The notes under the pieces: generated by a model
Database searches by the model: none
Told to the model about the DNA's origin: nothing
Seen by the model: only the letters and a program-made list of their open reading frames with translations
DNA from: Actinomycetales bacterium
GTDB lineage: Bacteria > Actinomycetota > Actinomycetes > Actinomycetales > JAHECE01
NCBI GenBank assembly: GCA_024641895.1
Contig: JAHECE010000140.1
Coordinates: 1-6,992 of the forward strand
DNA length: 6,992 bases
Direction: 5' to 3'
Translations under genes and position numbers: made by a program
Part shown: positions 1 to 5,149 of the stretch, piece by piece
Layout: every line of letters begins with the position of its first letter
Position numbering within the stretch: position 1 is the first letter of the stretch

Positions 1-837
1 AACCTGGAGCTCAAGCTCGGCATGCCTGTCCTCAAGGGCCGGGCCCTCGCGGAGTCCACCCGCCTCGCGCACGCGATCAGCGAGATCACCAACATCAGCC
101 CGTTCTCGCGCCAGCCCTACGTGGGTGCGAGCGCCTTCGCGCACAAGGCCGGCCTGCACGCGAGCGCGATCCGGATCGACCCGGACCTTTACCAGCACAC
201 AGATCCGAGCAACGTCGGCAACGACATGAGGATGCTCGTCTCCGAGATGGCCGGACGGGCGAGCATCGAGCTCAAGGGCCGGGAGCTGGGCTTCGACCTC
301 ACGGGCCAGAGCGAGCTCCTGGGCCGGCTCACCAAGCGCGTCAAGGACGCCGAGGCAGCGGGCTACACGTACGACGCTGCGGACGCCTCCTTCGAGCTCA
401 TGCTCCGGGAGGAGCTCGAAGGCGAGCGGCCGCAGTACTTCTGGGTCGAGAGCTGGCGTGCGATCGTCGAGCGGGAGGGTCGCCGGGGAACCGAGGCGAC
501 GGCCGAGGCGACCGTGAAGCTGCACGCGGGCGGCGAGCGGCACGTGACGACGGGCGAGGGCAACGGTCCCGTGAACGCGCTCGACCACGCGCTGCGGGCG
601 GCGCTGCTGAACGTGTATCCGGAGCTCGAGCAGTTCGAGCTCATCGACTTCAAGGTGCGCATCCTCGACGCCCAGCACGGCACGGACGCGACCACCCGCG
701 TCCTCATCGAGACGACGGACGGCCTGCGCAGCTGGAGCACCGTGGGCGTCGGCCCGAACCTGCTCGAGGCCTCGTGGGAGGCGCTGACCGACTCGGCGAT
801 CTTCGGCCTCATCCATCACGGCATCGAGCCCCGCTGA
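1..837 (+). CDS. cimA: Citramalate synthase (CimA/LeuA-like), C-terminal part, 5' end outside the window
   Basis: The frame is open from base 1 (first residues NLELKLGMPVLKG) to a TGA at 835-837, giving 278 visible residues. Family members are about 520-540 residues, so roughly the first half, including the N-terminal TIM-barrel metal site, lies upstream. The ATG at 22 is internal. The visible part has the end of the catalytic barrel with the conserved FAHKAGLHASAI segment (about residues 46-57), which in this family replaces the GIHQDG-type motif of 2-isopropylmalate synthase. The linker VSEMAGRASIELKG follows, and then a LeuA-type regulatory dimer domain (about residues 160-270). In the family the enzyme condenses pyruvate with acetyl-CoA to (R)-citramalate in the cytoplasm, feeding isoleucine synthesis, and the C-terminal domain usually binds the feedback inhibitor isoleucine. 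A homocitrate or isopropylmalate synthase is less likely. The lipoate ligase gene follows after 11 bases, so co-transcription is plausible. Confidence 0.9.
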   Translation, partial: NLELKLGMPVLKGRALAESTRLAHAISEITNISPFSRQPYVGASAFAHKAGLHASAIRIDPDLYQHTDPSNVGNDMRMLVSEMAGRASIELKGRELGFDLTGQSELLGRLTKRVKDAEAAGYTYDAADASFELMLREELEGERPQYFWVESWRAIVEREGRRGTEATAEATVKLHAGGERHVTTGEGNGPVNALDHALRAALLNVYPELEQFELIDFKVRILDAQHGTDATTRVLIETTDGLRSWSTVGVGPNLLEASWEALTDSAIFGLIHHGIEPR

Positions 838-848
838 ACGGTTCCGCC

Positions 849-1916
849 GTGACGTGGTCGCGCGGGGAGTACCGGGTCCCGGGTGGAGCCGAACCCGGGC
901 CCCGGGTGCTGGTCGAGGTGGCCTCCGACGGCGTCCGGCTCACCGGTGCCCGGATGGCCGGGGACCTTCTCAGCGAACCGACAGCGCTGCTCGAGCGGAT
1001 CGAGGCCGCGCTCGTGGGCTGCGGCGTCGGCCTGGGGGTCCGAGACCTGACCGGCCGGCTCGCCGCGGCCCAGTACCCGGACACGCTGCGCAGCTGCACG
1101 CCGGAAGCGGTGGCGGTCGCCGTCCGGCGCGCCCTCGGGGGGGCGACCACCTGGGAGGACCACACGTTCGAGGTCGTCCACGAGCCACCGGTGTCGCCGT
1201 GGGAGCACATGGCCCTGGACCAGGTGCTTGCGGAGTCGGTCGGTGCCGGCACGCGCGGGCCGACCCTGCGCCTGTGGGAGTGGGACCGGACGAGCGTCGT
1301 GCTCGGGTCGTTCCAGTCGCTGCGCAACGAGGTCGACCCGGACGGCGCCCGGCGGCACGGGGTCACCGTTGTCCGGCGTGTCTCCGGCGGCGGCACCATG
1401 TTCATCCAGCCTGCGAGCACGATCACCTTCTCCTTGACGGTGCCCGCCTCGCTCGTGGCCGGCATGAGCTTCGCAGCCTCGTACGAGTACCTGGACGACT
1501 GGGTGCTCGGGGCCCTCGCCGGTCTTGGGGTCCGGGCGCGCTACGTCCCACTCAACGACATCGCGTCCCCGGACGGCAAGATCGCCGGCGCAGCCCAGAA
1601 GCGGCTCGCGAGCGGGGTCGTGCTGCACCACGTGACGATGGCCTACGACATCGACTCACGCGTCATGCTCGAGGTTCTGCGGACCTTCCGGCCGCCCCTG
1701 GCAGACACGGGCACCAAGAGCGCCCAGAAGCGCGTCGACCCGCTGCGCAGTCAGATCGATGCTTCCCGCGAGGACGTGGTGGAAGCGCTCGAGGCCTACT
1801 TCCGCGGCCGGTACCGCTGCGTCGACGGCGCGGTGACGGACCGCGAACGAGCCGAGGCCCGTCGTCTCGCGGCCGAGAAGTTCACGACGCCGCAGTGGAC
1901 GGCGCGCATCCCGTAG
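849..1916 (+). CDS. lplA: Lipoate-protein ligase A family protein with N-terminal accessory domain
   Basis: This is a 355-residue cytoplasmic enzyme of the biotin/lipoate A/B protein ligase fold. Residues about 1-95 (GEYRVPGG onward) resemble the LplA accessory domain, which sits at the C-terminus in E. coli LplA. The catalytic domain covers about residues 105-325. It carries RRVSGGG at 176-182 (the lipoate/AMP loop), LNDI at 235-238, and the DGKIAGAAQ motif at 242-250 whose Lys244 corresponds to the conserved lysine contacting lipoyl-adenylate. The family activates lipoate (or octanoate) with ATP and attaches it to lysine on E2 and GcvH proteins. An octanoyltransferase or amidotransferase role cannot be excluded from sequence alone. 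I chose the GTG at 849: the frame is open upstream to an ATG at 774, but that stretch lies inside cimA and encodes a low-complexity, non-family leader, whereas homology begins at once after 849. The start is preceded by no clear Shine-Dalgarno sequence, which suits coupling to the cimA stop at 837. Confidence 0.87.
   Translation: MTWSRGEYRVPGGAEPGPRVLVEVASDGVRLTGARMAGDLLSEPTALLERIEAALVGCGVGLGVRDLTGRLAAAQYPDTLRSCTPEAVAVAVRRALGGATTWEDHTFEVVHEPPVSPWEHMALDQVLAESVGAGTRGPTLRLWEWDRTSVVLGSFQSLRNEVDPDGARRHGVTVVRRVSGGGTMFIQPASTITFSLTVPASLVAGMSFAASYEYLDDWVLGALAGLGVRARYVPLNDIASPDGKIAGAAQKRLASGVVLHHVTMAYDIDSRVMLEVLRTFRPPLADTGTKSAQKRVDPLRSQIDASREDVVEALEAYFRGRYRCVDGAVTDRERAEARRLAAEKFTTPQWTARIP
878..899 (+). 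repeat. Inverted repeat early in the lipoate ligase gene
   Basis: CCCGGGT (878-884) and ACCCGGG (893-899) form a perfect 7-bp inverted repeat around an 8-base loop, starting 29 bases inside the reading frame. A third CCCGGG occurs at 902-907, so alternative pairings are possible. It encodes ordinary residues (VPGGAEPGPR) and may be only a by-product of high G+C, but a strong hairpin this close to a start without a clear ribosome binding site could affect translation. Confidence 0.3.
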
Positions 1917-1923
1917 CACCGGC

Positions 1924-1944
1924 GCGTGGGGCCGTGCCTCACGC
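1924..1944 (+). terminator. Candidate hairpin terminator in the convergent gap
   Basis: GCGTGGGG (1924-1931) and CCTCACGC (1937-1944) can pair as 8 bp with one G-U, around the 5-base loop CCGTG. The hairpin sits 8 bases after the lipoate ligase stop and overlaps the last codons of the convergent YggS-family gene. No T-tract follows, so a classical intrinsic terminator is not shown, though hairpins without a T-tract are common at gene ends in high-GC actinobacteria. In minus-strand RNA the G-U becomes a C-A mismatch, so it should serve the plus-strand transcript better. Confidence 0.4.
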
Positions 1945-2640
1945 CTCGCGTGGGCCGAACACGGCGGTGCCCACCCGCACCATCGTGGACCCGGCGGCGA
2001 CGGCAAGCTCGAGGTCTCCGCTCATCCCCATGGAGAGCTCCCGCGCTTCCGCGGTACCGGGCGCCCCTGAGGCGGCGACGGCGTCGCGCAGGTCGGCGAG
2101 GTGGGCGAAGCTCGCGCGCACGACCGCAGGATCGGGGGAGCTGGCGCCGATCGTCATCAGGCCGCGCAGCCGCAGGTTCGGCAGCGCGCCGATCGCGAAC
2201 GTGAGCGGCAGCGTCTCCTGCGGCGGCACCCCGAACTTGGTGCTCTCGCCCGAGGTGTTGACCTGGGCGAAGACATCGACGACTCGCCCCTCCCGGCCCG
2301 CGGCGTTGTCGAGCCTGGTCGCCAGGGCCGCCCGATCGACGGACTGGACGCACGAGACCCAGGGCAGCACCTGGTTCACCTTGTTCGACTGCAGGTGGCC
2401 GATGAAGTGCATCTCGTGCGGCAGGTCCGCCAGCTGGGGTGCCGTGCGGAGGAGCTCCTGGGCGCGGTTGTGCCCGAGCACGGTCGCGCCGGCCTCGACG
2501 GCCTCGCGGACGACGCCCACCGGCTGGGTCTTGACGGCCAGCAAGAGGCTGACGGCGCCCGGGTCGCGACCCGCGGCCTCGGCGGCTGCGGCGATACGCG
2601 CAGTGATGCGGGCGAGCCTCGCGCGAACGTCCCCGGTCAC
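1939..2640 (-). CDS. yggS: YggS/PLPBP-family pyridoxal-phosphate-binding protein
   Basis: This 233-residue protein is of normal length for the YggS/YlmE/PROSC family, a single-domain alanine-racemase-like TIM barrel. Visible landmarks are LLLAVKTQP with the PLP-lysine Lys37, HFIGHLQSNK (78-87), NTSGESTKFG (128-137), the phosphate-binding SMGMSGD (203-209) and VRVGTAVFG (221-229). The usual GEN-x-VQE segment is LGHNRAQEL here (55-63), which keeps the Asn, Gln and Glu. The family binds PLP without clear catalysis and helps PLP and amino-acid/keto-acid homeostasis in the cytoplasm. The start is a GTG at 2640-2638, preceded on the coding strand by CCAGAG, which is at best a weak ribosome site; the N-terminal sequence fits the family. 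It lies 23 bases downstream of the glycosyltransferase stop on the same strand and may be the distal gene of that transcript. In many actinobacteria the homologue sits in the ftsZ-sepF division cluster instead. Confidence 0.92.
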   Translation of the reverse strand: MTGDVRARLARITARIAAAAEAAGRDPGAVSLLLAVKTQPVGVVREAVEAGATVLGHNRAQELLRTAPQLADLPHEMHFIGHLQSNKVNQVLPWVSCVQSVDRAALATRLDNAAGREGRVVDVFAQVNTSGESTKFGVPPQETLPLTFAIGALPNLRLRGLMTIGASSPDPAVVRASFAHLADLRDAVAASGAPGTAEARELSMGMSGDLELAVAAGSTMVRVGTAVFGPREA

Positions 2641-2663
2641 CTCTGGACCCTAGCGCCCGCCCG

Positions 2664-4079
2664 TCAGGATGCGGCCGTGGACTCGGCGCCGTCGAAGCCG
2701 GTCCGGGTCGGCTGTCCCCACTCCGAGCGCCCCCGGAGATAGCCGAGGGTTCCGCGCAGGCGCCAGAGCACCGTCAGCTGGCGGTACCCGAGGTTCTCGG
2801 CGACTGCGAAGAGGATGAGTCGCGGCAGGTCGCCGGACGGGTAGGGGTCCTCCGAGAGCCACTGGTACAGGAGCACGGTGGTCACGCTGAGGATGACCCC
2901 CCAGCCGTAGAACAGGAGCAGCAGCGCGATGGCGTAGGGCACGTTCGCGACGTGAGCGATGAGCGCGAGCGTCAGTCCCAGCACGCCGAAGGCCTCGAGA
3001 ACAGGGCCGACGAGCTCGATCACGGCGAAGTACGGCATCACCACGAGGCCCATGGCTCGGTACCGCGGGTTGAAGAGCAGCTGGCGATGGCCGGAGATCG
3101 TGCTGAACAGGCCGCGCTGCCAGCGGTCGCGCTGCCGAGCAAGGTCGTGCAGGTTCTCCGGGACCTCCGTCCACGCGATGGGATCCGGCACGAAGGTGAC
3201 CCGGCTCGGTCCACCCGTCTCATAGCCGTGCCGGCGGAGCCGGACCACGAGCTCCATGTCCTCGCCGACGGTGTCGATCCGGTACCCGCCGGCCTCGACG
3301 ACGGCGGCACGGCGGAACATGCCGAAGGCGCCCGACACGATGAGGTTCCCGCCGAGGTCGTTCCAGCCGAGCCGGCCGAAGAGGAAGGACCGCAGGTACT
3401 CCACGGTCTGGATGCCGGGCAGCAGCCGCCGGGGGATGCGCGGAGCCACGACACGGCCGTCCCGGACGCCTGAGCCGTTGACGACGCGGATCGTCGCGCC
3501 AGTGGCGACGGTGCGATCGTCCGCGAGGAACGGGCGGACGATGCGCAGGAAGGCGTCGGGCTCGATCAGGGTGTCGGCGTCGACGGCGCAGTACAGCTCA
3601 CCGGTGGCCACGTTGAGCCCGGCGTTGAGGGAGTCCGACTTGCCGCCGTTGACCTTGTCGATGACGATGAGGCCCCGATGGCGCTCCGAGCGATACAGGC
3701 CCCGGACGGGCTCGGTGACGAGTGCCCCGCCGAGGCTCGGGTGCACGCGGCGCAGCTCGAACTCCTCGCGCAGCACCTCGAGGGTCGCGTCGGTGCTGCC
3801 GTCGTTGATCACGACGATCTCCAGCCCCGGGTAGCGCAGCGTGAGCAGTGAGCGCACGCTGGCGACGACTGAGGCTGATTCGTTGTAGGCCGGTGCCAGC
3901 ACCGTGACCGTCGGGGTGACGGCAGAGGCGAGGAGCCGCTGCGACTGCTCGCTCCAGGCCGCCCGCTGGTGCCGCCGCATCCCGGCCGCGGCGCTGGCCA
4001 GGAGCGCCGTCTGGAAGCCGGCCGACGTGACGACGTAGAAGACCAGGAGAACCTGCGTGAGGGCGAAGACGGAGTCCAT
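2664..4079 (-). CDS. Membrane family 2 glycosyltransferase, processive polysaccharide-synthase type
   Basis: The product is 471 residues. An N-terminal membrane segment (about 4-30) is followed by a cytoplasmic GT-A domain (about 57-325). That domain has APAYNES (62-68), INDGSTD with Asp93, DKVNGGKSDSLNAGL (141-155), the metal-binding DAD at 167-169, the GED acceptor/base motif at 272-274 and QRDRW at 316-320, i.e. the Q-x-x-RW signature of processive synthases such as hyaluronan, cellulose and poly-N-acetylglucosamine synthases. Further hydrophobic segments (about 343-379 and 381-407, perhaps 418-430) would form the rest of a translocation channel. It probably polymerises a UDP- or other nucleotide-sugar at the inner face of the membrane; which sugar cannot be read from the sequence. 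No PilZ domain follows, so there is no built-in c-di-GMP receptor. The ATG at 4079 overlaps the stop of the HEAT-repeat gene by one base, suggesting translational coupling; no strong Shine-Dalgarno is seen. Confidence 0.88.
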   Translation of the reverse strand: MDSVFALTQVLLVFYVVTSAGFQTALLASAAAGMRRHQRAAWSEQSQRLLASAVTPTVTVLAPAYNESASVVASVRSLLTLRYPGLEIVVINDGSTDATLEVLREEFELRRVHPSLGGALVTEPVRGLYRSERHRGLIVIDKVNGGKSDSLNAGLNVATGELYCAVDADTLIEPDAFLRIVRPFLADDRTVATGATIRVVNGSGVRDGRVVAPRIPRRLLPGIQTVEYLRSFLFGRLGWNDLGGNLIVSGAFGMFRRAAVVEAGGYRIDTVGEDMELVVRLRRHGYETGGPSRVTFVPDPIAWTEVPENLHDLARQRDRWQRGLFSTISGHRQLLFNPRYRAMGLVVMPYFAVIELVGPVLEAFGVLGLTLALIAHVANVPYAIALLLLFYGWGVILSVTTVLLYQWLSEDPYPSGDLPRLILFAVAENLGYRQLTVLWRLRGTLGYLRGRSEWGQPTRTGFDGAESTAAS

Positions 4080-4081
4080 CA
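4077..4081 (-). other. TGATG stop/start overlap (HEAT gene into glycosyltransferase)
   Basis: On the minus strand the HEAT-gene TGA (4081-4079) shares one base with the glycosyltransferase ATG (4079-4077). The preceding bases show no good ribosome binding site, so re-initiation after termination is the likely route, tying expression of the two proteins together. Confidence 0.75.
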
Positions 4082-5149
4082 GGGGCCGACCGCCACCGCT
4101 ACCTCGGGTAGATCGACGACGTGCTTGGCGATCTCGGCGGCGCGGGGGTCAGCGTCCGTGAGCGCCCGGCGCAGGTGCAGGCGGCCGACCGGGCCGAGGG
4201 ACCGCAGCGTTGCCGCTGCCGACCGTCGGACGGCCCAGACCGGGTCGTAGAGGAGATCGGCCACCTCGGCCGCTCGCGTCCAGCACTCGAGGTCGCCCAG
4301 TCCGCGCGCGGCGGCTGCGCGGACCTCGGCGTCGTCGTCCTGGAGCATCCGGGTCAGGGCGTCGACGGCCGGCTCGCCACCCACGGCGGCCAAGGCGTGC
4401 GCGGCCGCGGCCCTGACGGCCGGCCTGCGGTGGTGAGACTCGCGCAGGGCCGGCGCGAGGAGAGCCGGGGTCGCGAGCTGGGCGGCGAGGCGAAGAGCCT
4501 CGTCGAGGCGTGGTGGGTCGGTGTCGAGGTAGGCGCGCAGCGGGTCGACGGACCTTGCGCCGAGCCGCAGGAGGGCGTCGGACGCGGCCCACCGGCAACG
4601 GCCCTCGTCGTCTCCGAGCATCGTCAGCAACTGGTTGATCCCGCGGGTCGTGGGGTGCATGGCCACCCACGCGGCTGCCTCGGTCCGGACGTCCGGGCGC
4701 CTGTCGCCGAGCAGGTACGTGAGATCCGGCACGGCGACCTGCAGGAGGTTCAGTGCCCGGATGCCCTGCACGCGTCGCCACGAGCGACGGCTGCGGCACC
4801 ACTGCTGCGCGGCCATGCGGGCGCGGGCCTCCCCTTTGGTCGCGAGGAGTCGCTCGGCGGACTGGCCGGACAGCTGGCCTGTGAGCCGAGAGATCGTGGT
4901 GATCGCCCAGCGGTCGTCCGTGCCGAGGGTCGGCGTCTCGGCGCTGCCGCGGCTCGATCCGTCGGGTGCGTCCGTCTCGCCCCCGATTCGAGGCAGCACC
5001 CGCCGCAGCCAGGCCTCGCGCAGCGCGTTCCTGCGGAGCGCCGTGCGTCGGCCCGAAGCGGTGACCATGAGGGCCAGCGTGACGAGCATGACGAAGGCAG
5101 CCGCCTCACCGAGGATGAGCAGCTGGACGACGGCCGGGTCGAGCCTCAT
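4079..5149 (-). CDS. Membrane-anchored HEAT-repeat protein
   Basis: The product is 356 residues. A short N-terminus leads into one strong hydrophobic segment (about 6-31), followed at once by an Arg-rich stretch (34-50), which predicts an N-out/C-in single-span anchor with the remainder in the cytoplasm. A low-complexity Ser/Gly/Pro linker (about 56-76) precedes an alpha-helical region. From about residue 122 to 340 there are tandem HEAT-like (PBS-lyase-type) units, recognisable by phrases such as RPDVRTEAAAWVAM (151-164), RCRWAASDALLRLG (184-197), RPAVRAAAAHALAAVG (242-257), DAEVRAAAARGLGDL (273-287) and VWAVRRSAAATLRSLG (304-319). HEAT repeats are protein-binding scaffolds; no catalytic motif is visible. 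Its place between a phosphorelay protein and a glycosyltransferase, with overlaps on both sides, suggests an adaptor joining signal to synthase, but the partner is inferred. The ATG at 5149 overlaps the upstream stop by 4 bases. Confidence 0.85.
   Translation of the reverse strand: MRLDPAVVQLLILGEAAAFVMLVTLALMVTASGRRTALRRNALREAWLRRVLPRIGGETDAPDGSSRGSAETPTLGTDDRWAITTISRLTGQLSGQSAERLLATKGEARARMAAQQWCRSRRSWRRVQGIRALNLLQVAVPDLTYLLGDRRPDVRTEAAAWVAMHPTTRGINQLLTMLGDDEGRCRWAASDALLRLGARSVDPLRAYLDTDPPRLDEALRLAAQLATPALLAPALRESHHRRPAVRAAAAHALAAVGGEPAVDALTRMLQDDDAEVRAAAARGLGDLECWTRAAEVADLLYDPVWAVRRSAAATLRSLGPVGRLHLRRALTDADPRAAEIAKHVVDLPEVAVAVGP
5146..5149 (-). other. ATGA start/stop overlap (regulator into HEAT gene)
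   Basis: The HEAT-gene ATG (5149-5147) and the regulator TGA (5148-5146) overlap as ATGA on the minus strand. No convincing Shine-Dalgarno lies just upstream, so the downstream protein is probably made by coupled re-initiation. Confidence 0.75.

Noticed and set aside
1940..1952. CACGC-CTC-GCGTG small hairpin at the end of the YggS-family gene
   Set aside because: A 5-bp stem with a 3-base loop lies within coding sequence, and it competes with the longer hairpin at 1924-1944, which is better placed for termination.
854..2653. A 599-codon plus-strand open frame spanning the lipoate ligase and YggS-family genes
   Set aside because: It is a frame shadow in high-GC DNA: Arg/Pro/Gly/Ala-rich with no recognisable domain, and it overlaps two convincing genes on both strands.
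2641..2663. Possible promoter or terminator between the glycosyltransferase and YggS-family genes
   Set aside because: Only about 23 bases, with no inverted repeat, no T-tract and no recognisable -10/-35 pair.
4079..5149. Phycobilisome lyase function for the HEAT-repeat protein
   Set aside because: The repeats are of the PBS-lyase-like HEAT type, but nothing here suggests a phototroph and the context is signalling and glycosyl transfer.
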